Assembly (NCBI RefSeq): GCF_003417065.2
Contig: NZ_QVLT01000018.1
Location: forward strand, 1-64,000
Direction of reading: 5' to 3'
Source of the DNA: Hymenobacter lapidiphilus
GTDB taxonomy: Bacteria > Bacteroidota > Bacteroidia > Cytophagales > Hymenobacteraceae
Length of the DNA: 64,000 nucleotides
The translations under genes and the position numbers were made by a program. This document shows positions 52,444 to 60,257 of the stretch, in pieces. The first letter of the stretch is position 1. Each line of letters begins with the position of its first letter. The notes under the pieces are model-generated. The model was not told where the DNA came from and ran no database searches. It saw only the letters and a list, made by a program, of their open reading frames with translations.

Positions 52444-52516
52444 CGGGGTGTAGCGTAGCCCGGTATCGCGCTGCTTTGGGAGCAGGAGGCCGCAGGTTCG
52501 AATCCTGCCACCCCGA
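52444..52516 (+). tRNA. tRNA-Pro (TGG), one base short in the anticodon arm junction
   Basis: The acceptor CGGGGTG/CACCCCG is perfect and the T arm GCAGGTTCGAATCCTGC is perfect. The loop TTTGGGA gives anticodon TGG. Compared with tRNA-Pro(GGG) one nucleotide at position 26/27 is missing (CGCGCTGC instead of CGCGCCTGC-like), leaving a G-G at the top of the anticodon stem. It starts right after a terminator, with no own -7 box visible. Confidence 0.85.
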
Positions 52517-52535
52517 CTTCACCGTACTCTCTCTC

Positions 52536-52577
52536 AAACTGCCCGCTGGACTTTGGTCCGGCGGGCAGTTTGGCGTT
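52536..52577 (+). terminator. Terminator after tRNA-Pro(TGG)
   Basis: A 15-bp stem (52536-52550 with 52557-52571, one G-T) begins with AAACTGCCCGC and has a short loop. The T run is weak. Confidence 0.75.
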
Positions 52578-52721
52578 TAAGGCAATTGGATGTCGGTGGG
52601 AGTTGAGCCATAGAAAATAGATAGAGTTATACCGATACTAAAGAATATAAAGCGGCCGTTGAATCGTCGTCCGATCATCAGTAAACGCTCAATTTCGCCT
52701 ATTTTTTATCTTTCCTCTACT

Positions 52722-53396
52722 ATGAAAAAGGCCCTCCTCGGCGCGTTTCTCCTAAGCGCCGGTGCCCTATCGGCCCAGGCTCAGATTTCGGCTGGTACCA
52801 AGCTACTTACCGGCTCTATTGGCTATAGCCAGCAGAAGCAGGAAACAAGCTCTCCGATTATTAGGGGCCAACGCCTAGACGTGAAATACAAGCAATTCAA
52901 TTTTAATCCGAGCGGCGGCTATTTTGTGGCTGATAATCTAGCCCTAGGCATAACAGGCGGGCTATATCTGGCTGCTTCCCAAAACTATAACTACGCTTTA
53001 TCCCTTGGGCAGGTCCAGAAGGAAGAGAGGAAAACCAGAGCATTAAGCGGCGGAATCTTCGGTCGTTATTATAAATTTTTGGGGGATAAATTCGCTTTAT
53101 ACGGCCAGCTAGGCGGCGGCTATCAGAACGTTTATAATTCCAACAGCCCAGATGTCGCGGCACCTTATCCAATCACGAGTCGGCAATGGGGTTTATATGC
53201 TAATCTGTTGCCGGGCATCGTATTTTTCCCCGTTGATAAGCTGGGGTTGGAACTCGCTCTTCGCGGAGTAAGATACGGCCACGTGAAGACGGCATATGGC
53301 CAAAATGGGCTCCGTACGACTGATAGTAGTTTCAATTTCGGCTTCGGCCTCAACGACCTGAACCTAGGCATCTCGCTCTACCTTGGCCGCAACTAA
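52722..53396 (+). CDS. Outer-membrane beta-barrel protein
   Basis: The ATG at 52722 is followed by a signal peptide (KKALLGAFLLSAGALSAQAQ). The mature part alternates polar and hydrophobic residues in strands: LLTGSIGYSQQKQE, FNFNPSGGYFVADNLALGITGGLYLA, GGIFGRYYKFLGDKFALYGQLGGGY and FNFGFGLNDLNLGISLYLGRN. An eight-stranded OmpW/OmpA-like barrel is likely. Composition is clearly poorer in GC than the flanks, and codons such as TTA, ATA and AAT are frequent. It may be a recent arrival. Function is unknown. Confidence 0.85.
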   Translation: MKKALLGAFLLSAGALSAQAQISAGTKLLTGSIGYSQQKQETSSPIIRGQRLDVKYKQFNFNPSGGYFVADNLALGITGGLYLAASQNYNYALSLGQVQKEERKTRALSGGIFGRYYKFLGDKFALYGQLGGGYQNVYNSNSPDVAAPYPITSRQWGLYANLLPGIVFFPVDKLGLELALRGVRYGHVKTAYGQNGLRTTDSSFNFGFGLNDLNLGISLYLGRN

Positions 53397-53416
53397 ATCC
53401 ACAAAATTACCCGTGC

Positions 53417-53452
53417 CAAACGGCCCTCCCGAAAGCTTCGGGAGGGCGTTTG
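53417..53452. terminator. Hairpin between convergent genes
   Basis: CAAACGGCCCTCCCGAA pairs with TTCGGGAGGGCGTTTG with one bulge (53417-53433 with 53437-53452). It follows the barrel-protein stop by 20 bases. Confidence 0.75.
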
Positions 53453-53473
53453 ACGTTTAGGAACTACAAAAAT

Positions 53474-53998
53474 CTACTTCACCACTGCAAAAACTTCCGA
53501 TTCGCCCTGGTCGGGGAAGTGCTCCAAGTAGAGGTGGGAAAGTGTCAGCTTCTGCGCTTCTGCGGCGGCCTTGATGCCAGAGTAGAGCTTGTCGGGAGCC
53601 ACGAGGTAGCTGGCCTGAATGCGGGCGTGCAGCAAACGCTGGCCAGCCGCGAACGTGCGGTAGGAGTAGCCGGCCGGCAGCGTTTGGCTGGTGGTATCGG
53701 CCACGAGTACGCCCACGAACACGCGGGCCGAGTCGCGGGTGCTTTCGGGGCTGTTGTAGAAGATGTTGCCAAAGTCGCCGCGCAGCTTGCCCGATTTGCG
53801 CACGTTGTAAGCCTCCCGGGTCAGGTCGCCAAACGCCTCGTCGTTGGCCGGGCCAGCGTAGTAGCGGCCGGCCACAAAGTAGGGCTGGGTGGTGGTTTCG
53901 AGCGTAACGGTAGCGGCCTTGAAGCCGCCCATCTGCCAGTACACCGCCGAGAAACCAACAATCAGCAGCAAAGAGAGGCCAAGGAGAATACGATTCAT
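53474..53998 (-). CDS. Membrane-anchored GyrI-like domain protein
   Basis: One N-terminal membrane segment (ILLGLSLLLIVGFSAVYWQM) is followed by 150 residues with a GyrI/SOUL-type small-molecule-binding pattern: TQPYFVAGRYYAGPANDEAFGDLTREAYN, then VFVGVLVADTTS and YRTFAAGQRLLHARIQASYLVA. Similar proteins are present in many Bacteroidota without assigned function. The start ATG at 53998 immediately precedes the anchor. It lies convergent to the barrel protein and next to a GTCAT-family repeat. Confidence 0.65.
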   Translation of the reverse strand: MNRILLGLSLLLIVGFSAVYWQMGGFKAATVTLETTTQPYFVAGRYYAGPANDEAFGDLTREAYNVRKSGKLRGDFGNIFYNSPESTRDSARVFVGVLVADTTSQTLPAGYSYRTFAAGQRLLHARIQASYLVAPDKLYSGIKAAAEAQKLTLSHLYLEHFPDQGESEVFAVVK

Positions 53999-54032
53999 GG
54001 AATAAATAAGAGAGAAAAAACTGTCAAAAAGG

Positions 54033-54129
54033 ACGTCATGCAGAGCGCAGCGAAGCGTCTCGCGTGCTGGCGTTGAATCACTGTAGCACCGTCAGCACGC
54101 GAGATGCTTCGCTGCGCTCTGCATGACGT
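54033..54129. repeat. GTCAT-family inverted repeat (copy 5)
   Basis: Arms of about 39 bases (54033-54071 and 54091-54129) begin ACGTCATGCAGAGCGCAGCG and match with two or so differences. The inner part CTCGCGTGCTG recurs in copy 2. Confidence 0.88.
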
Positions 54130-54145
54130 TCTGGTAGGCTCAAAA

Positions 54146-55906
54146 TCAAGCGTACTGCATCTGGTAGAGGTTGGCGTAGAAGCCCTGGTGGCGCAGCAGC
54201 TCCTCGTGGGTGCCCGACTCCTTGATTTCGCCCTTGTCGAGCACGATAATCTGGTCGGCTTTCTGGATAGTGCTCAGGCGGTGGGCAATAACGAGGCTCG
54301 TGCGGCCCTGCATCAGCTTCTCGATGGCCTGCTGAATCAGCTCCTCGGTTTCCGAATCGACCGACGAAGTGGCCTCATCGAGAATGATGATGCGCGGCTG
54401 GTACACCATGGCCCGCACGAAGCTTATGAGCTGGCGCTGGCCCACCGAGAGGGTGGCGCCGCGCTCCATCACGGCATAGTCGAGGGCGCCGGGCAGCCGC
54501 TCGATGAAGCGGCGGGCACCCACAAGGTCGGCGGCTTCCCAGATTTGCGCGTCGGAGATGTCGGTTTTGCCCAGCGTGATGTTGTCGCGGATAGTACCAG
54601 CGAACAGGAACACGTCCTGGAGCACCACGCCGATGTGGCGGCGTAGGTCCTTGAGGTCGTAGTCGCGCAGGTCGTGGCCGTCGATGCGGATGGTGCCTTT
54701 ATTGATTTCGTAGAAGCGGCTCAGCAGGTTGATAATGCTGGTTTTGCCCGCCCCGGTGGCCCCCACGAAGGCGTAGGTCTGGCCGGCCTTGATATCGAAG
54801 TTCACGTCGCGCAGCACCCAATCCTCGTCGTTGTAGGCAAACCAGACGTGCTCGAACTGCACGTCGCCGCGCAGCTGCTCGGGAATGTAGGAGCCATTGT
54901 CAGGTATCAGCTCCTTGCTATCGAGCAGCTTCAGCAGGCGTTCGGTGCTTACCAGGCCCAGCTGCAGCGTGTTGAACCGGTCGGCAATCTGGCGGATGGG
55001 CCGAAAGAACAGGGCGTTGTACATGATGAAGGCGATGAGCGCGCCCTTGGAAATCGTGCCCTCAATCTGGCCCTGGGCGGCGTACCACACCAGCAGACCC
55101 ACACCGGCAGCGGCCAGCACTTCGGCCACCGGGAAGTAGATGCTGTAGTAAAGCACCGAGCGCACGTTGGCGCGGGTGTGCTCCTGGTTGATGGCCTCGA
55201 ACTTGCGCTGCTCGCGGGCTTCGTTGTTGAAAATCTGCACTACGTTCATGCCCGTCAGGTGCTCCTGCACGAAGGAGTTGAGGCTGGACACGGCCGTGCG
55301 CACCTCCTGGAACGACTGCTTGATTTTCTCCTTGAAAACGTAGGTGCTGATGAGCAGCGGCGGAATCACCGACAGGCTGATAAGCGTCAGCCGCCAGTCG
55401 ATGTAAAACATGAAGCTCACGATGAACACGAGCTGCAGAATGTCGCCAATCATGGCCGCTAGACCCTCGCTGAACACGTCCGACAGCGTTTCGACGTCGG
55501 AGATATTGCGCGTGACGAGCTGGCCGATGGGCGTGCGGTCGAAGAACTTGAGGCGCAGGTCGAGGATGTGCTGGTAGAGGTCGACGCGGATGTCGCGCAC
55601 GATGTACTGGCCCAGCCAGCCGCCGAAATACGTCTGCAGGTAGCTGACCACGGCGTGGCCCGTCAGCAGCACCAGCAGCAGCCCGAACATCTTGTTTAGC
55701 CCTGCCACATCACCCTGCTCGATGCTCACATCGACCATCTGCTGAATCAGGAAGGGCCGCAGCGTGCCCAGCGCGGCCGTGGCAACGGTGAGGAAAATCA
55801 GGAAATAAAAGACGCGCTTATAGGGCCGCACGTACTTCATCAGCCGGCGCAGCACCTGCCAGTCGAATACGTTGCCGGTTTTGGTGGCGGGGGTAGCTTG
55901 CTCCAT
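54146..55906 (-). CDS. ABC exporter half, MdlB-like (canonical catalytic site)
   Basis: This is a six-helix membrane domain (about 25-320) fused to an ATPase. Walker A is GATGAGKTS (about 380), the signature is LSVGQRQL (about 484) and Walker B is IIILDEATSSVD (about 505) with the catalytic Glu. The signature is non-canonical (LSVGQ). In heterodimeric exporters the half with the intact Glu has the altered signature, exactly complementary to the half at 49745. The two genes are on opposite strands, 2.6 kb apart. A -7 box is 21 bases upstream. Confidence 0.9.
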   Translation of the reverse strand: MEQATPATKTGNVFDWQVLRRLMKYVRPYKRVFYFLIFLTVATAALGTLRPFLIQQMVDVSIEQGDVAGLNKMFGLLLVLLTGHAVVSYLQTYFGGWLGQYIVRDIRVDLYQHILDLRLKFFDRTPIGQLVTRNISDVETLSDVFSEGLAAMIGDILQLVFIVSFMFYIDWRLTLISLSVIPPLLISTYVFKEKIKQSFQEVRTAVSSLNSFVQEHLTGMNVVQIFNNEAREQRKFEAINQEHTRANVRSVLYYSIYFPVAEVLAAAGVGLLVWYAAQGQIEGTISKGALIAFIMYNALFFRPIRQIADRFNTLQLGLVSTERLLKLLDSKELIPDNGSYIPEQLRGDVQFEHVWFAYNDEDWVLRDVNFDIKAGQTYAFVGATGAGKTSIINLLSRFYEINKGTIRIDGHDLRDYDLKDLRRHIGVVLQDVFLFAGTIRDNITLGKTDISDAQIWEAADLVGARRFIERLPGALDYAVMERGATLSVGQRQLISFVRAMVYQPRIIILDEATSSVDSETEELIQQAIEKLMQGRTSLVIAHRLSTIQKADQIIVLDKGEIKESGTHEELLRHQGFYANLYQMQYA

Positions 55907-55926
55907 TCGTGGTTTCTACGAGAATG

Positions 55927-55934
55927 CAAAGGTA
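55927..55934 (-). promoter_or_regulatory. -7 box (TACCTTTG) for the MdlB-like gene
   Basis: It is an exact TAnnTTTG match on the minus strand, 21 bases before the start codon. No -33 match is apparent. Confidence 0.45.
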
Positions 55935-55987
55935 ACCAGCCGGCGGGCGGAATGTGAGGAGGAGCCAGAAGATAGAAGTCAGAATGG

Positions 55988-56088
55988 CACGTTATTCAGA
56001 GCAAAGCGAAGAATCTCGCATGCTGACGCTGGCCAATGCTTGCTCAACGACTTCACGCGATATTCTTCGCTTCGCTCTGAATGACGTG
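55988..56088. repeat. GTCAT-family inverted repeat (copy 6)
   Basis: The left arm (55988-56019) begins CACGTTATTCAGAGCAAAGC and the right arm (56057-56088) ends GAATGACGTG. The arms share the GCGAAGAATCTCGC-type core with copy 4 and differ at a few positions. Confidence 0.85.
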
Positions 56089-56104
56089 CTATTTCAGCTC
56101 CGTT

Positions 56105-56896
56105 CTATTCCCCTTTAAAATACGGCAGCCCGGCGGGCAGCAGCGCCGCGTCTACCAGCTCGGCCGGGTACTCGACGCGGCACAGGAACAGGCCGCCGGC
56201 CAGGGCCGCGCCGCTGGCGTGCACGCGGCTCAGGCTCCGGAAAACCTCGCCGAACTGCTCCGGGCTCAGCTTGCCCCGGCCCACGCTCAGCAGGGTTCCC
56301 ACCACCAGCCGCACCATGCCGCGCACGAAACGGTTGGCCCGGATGCGGAACACCAATCCGCCCGGCTCCAGGTGCCAGCCGGCCTCGAAGCAGGTGCAGT
56401 TGTAATGCTTCTCGGCACCTTTCACTTTGGAAAAGCTGGTGAAATCGTGGGTGCCGACCAGCAGGGCCGCTGCCTCGTTCATGGCTTCCAGGTTGGGGGC
56501 GCGGTCGAGGTAGAGGCTGAAGCGGGTGGCGAAGGGGTCGGGGATGAGACGCACATGGTACTCGTAGGTGCGGGCCCGGGCCGCAAAGCGGGCGTGGGCA
56601 TCGGCCGGCACCGGGTGTAGCACCTGCCCCCGAATGCCGGTGGGCAGCGCCCGGTTGAGGCGGTAGAGCAGCGTGGGCAAATCGAGGCTGTCGGGCACAT
56701 CGGCATCGAAATGCGCCACCTGATGGCTGGCATGCACGCCCGAATCGGTGCGGCCGCTGCCCAGGCAGTACACCGGCTGGCGCAGCACCTGGCTCAGGCA
56801 GCGGTCCAACTCCTGCTGCACCGTCGTCACCCGCGGCTGAATCTGCCAGCCGTGGTACTCAGTGCCGTCGTAGGCTAGGTGCAGGAAGTAGCGCAT
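56105..56896 (-). CDS. truA: tRNA pseudouridine synthase A (TruA)
   Basis: TruA makes pseudouridine at positions 38-40 of the tRNA anticodon arm. It opens YFLHLAYDGTEYHGWQIQP and has the catalytic Asp51 in GSGRTDSGVHASHQ. FRIRANRFVRGMVRLVVGTLL follows near 200. The length of 263 residues is normal. A GTCAT-family repeat lies downstream and an AGCT-type repeat upstream. Confidence 0.95.
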   Translation of the reverse strand: MRYFLHLAYDGTEYHGWQIQPRVTTVQQELDRCLSQVLRQPVYCLGSGRTDSGVHASHQVAHFDADVPDSLDLPTLLYRLNRALPTGIRGQVLHPVPADAHARFAARARTYEYHVRLIPDPFATRFSLYLDRAPNLEAMNEAAALLVGTHDFTSFSKVKGAEKHYNCTCFEAGWHLEPGGLVFRIRANRFVRGMVRLVVGTLLSVGRGKLSPEQFGEVFRSLSRVHASGAALAGGLFLCRVEYPAELVDAALLPAGLPYFKGE

Positions 56897-56902
56897 GTTT
56901 TT

Positions 56903-56999
56903 GAGCTGTTAGCCTTTAGCTGAGAGCTGTTAGCTTTTTTGTGAAGTCGTTATGTCAGTAGAGAGCTAACAGCTGTCAGCTACAAGCTAACAGCTCAAG
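56903..56999. repeat. AGCT-type inverted-repeat element
   Basis: Perfect 13-bp ends TTGAGCTGTTAGC (56903-56915) and GCTAACAGCTCAA (56987-56999) enclose a second inner AGAGCTGTTAGCT/AGCTAACAGCT-type pair. There is no ORF inside. Confidence 0.8.
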
Positions 57000-57003
57000 G
57001 ACG

Positions 57004-57543
57004 CTATACCACCAGCGCGTAGAGCAACGAATCCAGGGTTTGGTCATCCTTTACTACGCTGCGGCGCATGCGGCCTTCGAGCTCGTAGCCGGCCTTTTCG
57101 AGCACCCGGGCTGAGGCGGGGTTGTTGGCGAATACTACCGCGTAGAGCCGGCAGACGTCGAAATGGGCCAGCACGTAGGCCGAGGTGGTGCGCACGACGG
57201 CCGTGGCCAGCCCCCGGCCCCAGCAGGCGGGCGTGAGCCAATATCCGATTTCGGCCGAGCGGCGGCGCACGTCGGTTTTGAAGTGGACCCCTACGCTCCC
57301 CACCGGCTCGCCGTCAACTTCAATGGCCAGAAACAGGTCGCGGGTGCTGTCGGCCACCAGACACAGGAAAAACTCCGCGTCGCCGGCCGAGTAGGGAAAC
57401 GGAAACGTGTCGCGCATGTGGCGCGCTACCCGGTCGTCGTTTGCATGGCGGGCCAGGGCTGGCGCATCGGCAAACGTCCAGGGCCGCAGCCGGGCCCCAG
57501 TTACGGGCAGCTCCAGTGTCGGGTTCAGCAGCGGGTCGTGCAT
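57004..57543 (-). CDS. GNAT family N-acetyltransferase (RimJ/RimL type)
   Basis: The protein has 179 residues. The opening LPVTGARLRPWTFADAPALARHANDDRVARHM is typical of ribosomal-protein-acetyltransferase relatives. IGYWLTPACWGRGLATAVVRTTSAYV (about 95-120) is the acetyl-CoA-binding region. ANNPASARVLEKAGYELEGRMRRSVVKD closes the fold. The acceptor is unknown. It is flanked by inverted-repeat elements on both sides and stands alone. Confidence 0.92.
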   Translation of the reverse strand: MHDPLLNPTLELPVTGARLRPWTFADAPALARHANDDRVARHMRDTFPFPYSAGDAEFFLCLVADSTRDLFLAIEVDGEPVGSVGVHFKTDVRRRSAEIGYWLTPACWGRGLATAVVRTTSAYVLAHFDVCRLYAVVFANNPASARVLEKAGYELEGRMRRSVVKDDQTLDSLLYALVV

Positions 57544-57561
57544 GAATGAATTATACTATCG

Positions 57562-57678
57562 GCTGTAGCGCGAAACTCCGGCTTCGCGTATCGTTGAACG
57601 ATTACACGCGGCGCGGCAGTCAGAAATGATAGGCGAAGCCGGAGCTTAGTTTCACTGTTCTGCGGTTCGCGCTACAGC
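57562..57678. repeat. Inverted repeat of the GCTGTAGCGCGAA type
   Basis: The outer arms GCTGTAGCGCGAA (57562-57574) and TTCGCGCTACAGC (57666-57678) are perfect over 13 bases. The inner CTCCGGCTTCGC and GCGAAGCCGGAG (near 57577 and 57633) form a second pair. Its sequence is unlike the GTCAT family. Confidence 0.75.
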
Positions 57679-57684
57679 TCGTAC

Positions 57685-58884
57685 CTACAGCTTCTCGTAA
57701 ATAATAGCCGCGCCCTGGCCGACGCCCACGCACATAGTGGCCAGGCCGTAGCGCACATTGTCGCGGCGCTGCATTTCGTGCAGTAGCGTGGCCGTTATGC
57801 GGGTGCCACTGGCTCCCAGCGGGTGGCCGATGGCAATGGAGCCGCCATTCACGTTCACTTTGGCCGGGTCGATGCCCAGCTCGCGCATGGAGGCCAGGGC
57901 CTGGGCGGCAAAGGCTTCGTTGAGTTCGAATAGGTCGATGTCGTCGATGCTGAGGCCGGCGCGCTCCAGCACCTTACGGGTAGCCGATATCGGCCCGATG
58001 CCCATGTACGCGGGGTCGACGCCGGTAACGGCTGAGGCCACTACCCGGGCCATGGGCTTGAGGCCATACTTCTCCAAAGCAGTTTCACTTACCAGGAGCA
58101 GGGCGGCGGCCCCGTCGTTGATGCCGGCCGAGTTGCCGGCCGTTACGCTGCCATCTACCTGGAAGGCGGGCCGTAGCGTGGCGAGCTTTTCGAGGGTGGA
58201 AAGGCGCGGGTGCTCATCCTGATCGAAGAGAGCCGCATGGCCCTTCGGATTCGCAATGAATACGGGCACGATTTCGCGGCGGAAGCGGCCCTTCTCGAAG
58301 GCACGCTGGTACTTTCGCTGCGAGTCGAAGGCGAACTGGTCCTGGTCGGCGCGGCTCACGTTGTACTGGCGGGCTACGTTTTCGGCCGTTTCGCCCATGG
58401 CGTAAGGGTGGTGCAGCTTCGAGAGCTTGGGGTTGACGAAGCGCCAGCCCAGCGTGGTGTCGTGGGCCGTAAAGTCGCGGTCGAAGGCCGTCGTCGATTT
58501 GGCCATTACGAAGGGCGCGCGGGTCATGCTTTCGGTGCCGCCGGCCAGGTACACGTCGCCCTCGCCGGCCCGGATGGCGCGCGAAGCGTCCATGATGCTC
58601 TGCAGGCCCGAGGCGCACAAGCGGTTGACGGTGTTGCCGGGCACCGTAACGGGCAAGCCAGCCAGCAGCGCAGCCATACGGGCCACGTTACGGTTGTCTT
58701 CTCCAGCCTGGTTGGCAGCCCCCAGAATCACGTCTTCAACGGCGCTGGGGTCGAGGGTGGGGTTGCGGCGGAGCAGCTCACGCAGGACGTGGGCGGCCAT
58801 ATCGTCGGGGCGGACGCTGCTGAGCGCCCCGCCAAATTTGCCAATGGGAGTGCGGACGGCGTCCACGATATAGGCGGTAGGCAT
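57685..58884 (-). CDS. Acetyl-CoA C-acyltransferase (thiolase)
   Basis: This thiolase-fold enzyme of 399 residues cleaves 3-ketoacyl-CoA or condenses acetyl-CoA. The active-site Cys90 lies in VNRLCASGLQSI. NGGSIAIGHPLGASGTR (His about 355) and MCVGVGQGAA (second Cys about 385) complete the triad. No fadB/fadE is adjacent, so it is not possible to decide between beta-oxidation and acetoacetyl-CoA synthesis. The gene is divergent from a DUF4293 gene. Confidence 0.93.
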   Translation of the reverse strand: MPTAYIVDAVRTPIGKFGGALSSVRPDDMAAHVLRELLRRNPTLDPSAVEDVILGAANQAGEDNRNVARMAALLAGLPVTVPGNTVNRLCASGLQSIMDASRAIRAGEGDVYLAGGTESMTRAPFVMAKSTTAFDRDFTAHDTTLGWRFVNPKLSKLHHPYAMGETAENVARQYNVSRADQDQFAFDSQRKYQRAFEKGRFRREIVPVFIANPKGHAALFDQDEHPRLSTLEKLATLRPAFQVDGSVTAGNSAGINDGAAALLLVSETALEKYGLKPMARVVASAVTGVDPAYMGIGPISATRKVLERAGLSIDDIDLFELNEAFAAQALASMRELGIDPAKVNVNGGSIAIGHPLGASGTRITATLLHEMQRRDNVRYGLATMCVGVGQGAAIIYEKL

Positions 58885-58918
58885 GGAGAGGAATCCTGTT
58901 TTTCTGGTCGCAGTTGGC

Positions 58919-58926
58919 TACTTTTG
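58919..58926 (+). promoter_or_regulatory. -7 box (TACTTTTG) for the DUF4293 gene
   Basis: It is an exact TAnnTTTG match 48 bases before the ATG at 58975. Confidence 0.45.
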
Positions 58927-58974
58927 TCGTCCCGCAGGGGCGTTTTTAGTCAGCCGAACAGTCAATCCACAAAG

Positions 58975-59457
58975 ATGATACAAAGAATCCAAAGCGTATT
59001 TCTGCTGCTGCTGGCCCTGTCCATGCTCAGCGTACTGGTGGTGCCCATCTGGACTAAAACCGACCCCGCCAGCCAGGGAACGGCCCTGCTAACGGCCTTT
59101 ACGCTCAGTTTCGCCAGTGCCGCGCCGGGCGGCAGCACCCTCGGCGCAACCAATACCTGGGCCATTGCGGCATTGGCCGTGGCTTCGGCGGCCGTGGCGT
59201 TGCTATCCATCTTCCAGTTCCGCAACCGCTTCAACCAGCTCAAGCTGGGCATGCTCAACTTCCTGCTGATTGTGGGCACCATCGCCGCCAACTTTTACTA
59301 CTCCAGCCAGGGCGAGCAGCTGCTCAACATCAAGCTTATCGGCACTTATGAGGCCGGGTTCTACCTGCCCACGCTGGCCCTGATGCTTAACCTGCTGGCC
59401 AGCCGCTTCATCCGGCGCGATGAGCGGCTGGTTCGCAGCATGGACCGGCTGCGGTAG
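58975..59457 (+). CDS. DUF4293 membrane protein
   Basis: The protein has 160 residues and four membrane helices. The start MIQRIQSVFLLLLALSMLSVL is the usual opening of DUF4293, a family that occurs in Bacteroidota, followed by a central polar loop, FQFRNRFNQLKLGMLN and FYLPTLALMLNLLASRFIRRDERLVRSMDRLR. The ATG at 58975 is taken; a much longer upstream reading frame overlaps the thiolase gene on the other strand and is not believable. Function is unknown. Confidence 0.9.
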   Translation: MIQRIQSVFLLLLALSMLSVLVVPIWTKTDPASQGTALLTAFTLSFASAAPGGSTLGATNTWAIAALAVASAAVALLSIFQFRNRFNQLKLGMLNFLLIVGTIAANFYYSSQGEQLLNIKLIGTYEAGFYLPTLALMLNLLASRFIRRDERLVRSMDRLR

Positions 59458-59474
59458 CAGTTTGCAGTAGCCTT

Positions 59475-60101
59475 TTACAGGCCCCGCACCAACGCCAGCA
59501 GCTCCTGCTGAATCGCGCGGGTTTTATCCTGGGCATACCAGCCGTGCAGTTTTTCGGCAAATTCTTCGTGAGTAGCACCGGCCGCCTTGGTTTCCAGAAA
59601 TAAATCCTGGGCTTCGGCGGGGCGCGGGCCCCAGTTGGCTACCTCGGTACGGGTGTCGGCGTGCAGCACCAGCAGCTTCGGGATGGCCCGGCCGCCGTTG
59701 GTGAGGTAGCGGTCCATCAGGTCCAAGTTTTCATCGCGCAGCAAGTAGTACGTCCTGATTCGGCCCTTACTGGCCTGGGCCATTTTTTCGAGTACGGGCA
59801 CAATCTGGGCCGCGTCGCCGCACCAGCCTTCGGTAATAATAACCCAGGCATACTCCCGCGTCAGGGCCTCCAAGGCCTGCTGCAGCTCGGGCAGCAGTTC
59901 CGCTTTCTTGTCGAGGCGCTGCATGCGCTGGATGTTGAGCCTGGCGTAATCCGTCAGTTCGGGCGACTGCGTCTCGCCGGTGGTCTGTCCCTGGGCCATC
60001 AGCTCATCGATTCGCTGGCGGTACTGGGCGTAGGAAAGGGCCGTAGCGAGGCGCTCGGCGCTGAGCACGGGCGGCTGGGCCGGAATAGGCGGGTTGGTCA
60101 T
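59475..60101 (-). CDS. Thioredoxin-family protein (single-Cys WCGD)
   Basis: The ATG at 60101 is chosen (MTNPPIPAQPP). A helical N-terminal 90 residues precede a thioredoxin-like domain beginning YAWVIITEGWCGDAAQIVPVLEKM (Cys about 113). The normal second Cys is replaced (WCGDA), so it cannot form the usual intramolecular disulfide. IRTYYLLRDENLDLMDRYLTNGGRAIPKLLVL supplies the cis-proline (IPK). No signal peptide is present. Such proteins are common and unstudied in Bacteroidota. Confidence 0.88.
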   Translation of the reverse strand: MTNPPIPAQPPVLSAERLATALSYAQYRQRIDELMAQGQTTGETQSPELTDYARLNIQRMQRLDKKAELLPELQQALEALTREYAWVIITEGWCGDAAQIVPVLEKMAQASKGRIRTYYLLRDENLDLMDRYLTNGGRAIPKLLVLHADTRTEVANWGPRPAEAQDLFLETKAAGATHEEFAEKLHGWYAQDKTRAIQQELLALVRGL

Positions 60102-60163
60102 GGAAAGGGGAAGGGATGGAAACGGTAGAGCGGCAGCATCAGCCACACGCGCTTTCTTTCTAA

Positions 60164-60220
60164 CAAACGCAAAACCCTTTCGGTTGGCTGCCCGAGCCGC
60201 CCGAAAGGGTTTTGCGTTTG
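60164..60220. terminator. Hairpin with perfect 20-bp arms
   Basis: CAAACGCAAAACCCTTTCGG (60164-60183) and its complement (60201-60220) match perfectly with a 17-base loop. It lies after the DinB gene on the minus strand and before the thioredoxin-family start. Confidence 0.85.
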
Positions 60221-60257
60221 CTCACTGCCCGATACGCGTAAGCAGCTTTCGGCCGGG

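Noticed and set aside
57685..58884. Polyhydroxybutyrate or beta-oxidation operon
   Set aside because: Only the thiolase is present; neighbours are unrelated.
58210..58974. N-terminal 255-residue extension of the DUF4293 frame
   Set aside because: It runs antisense to the thiolase gene and adds no recognisable domain; the family starts at the ATG at 58975.
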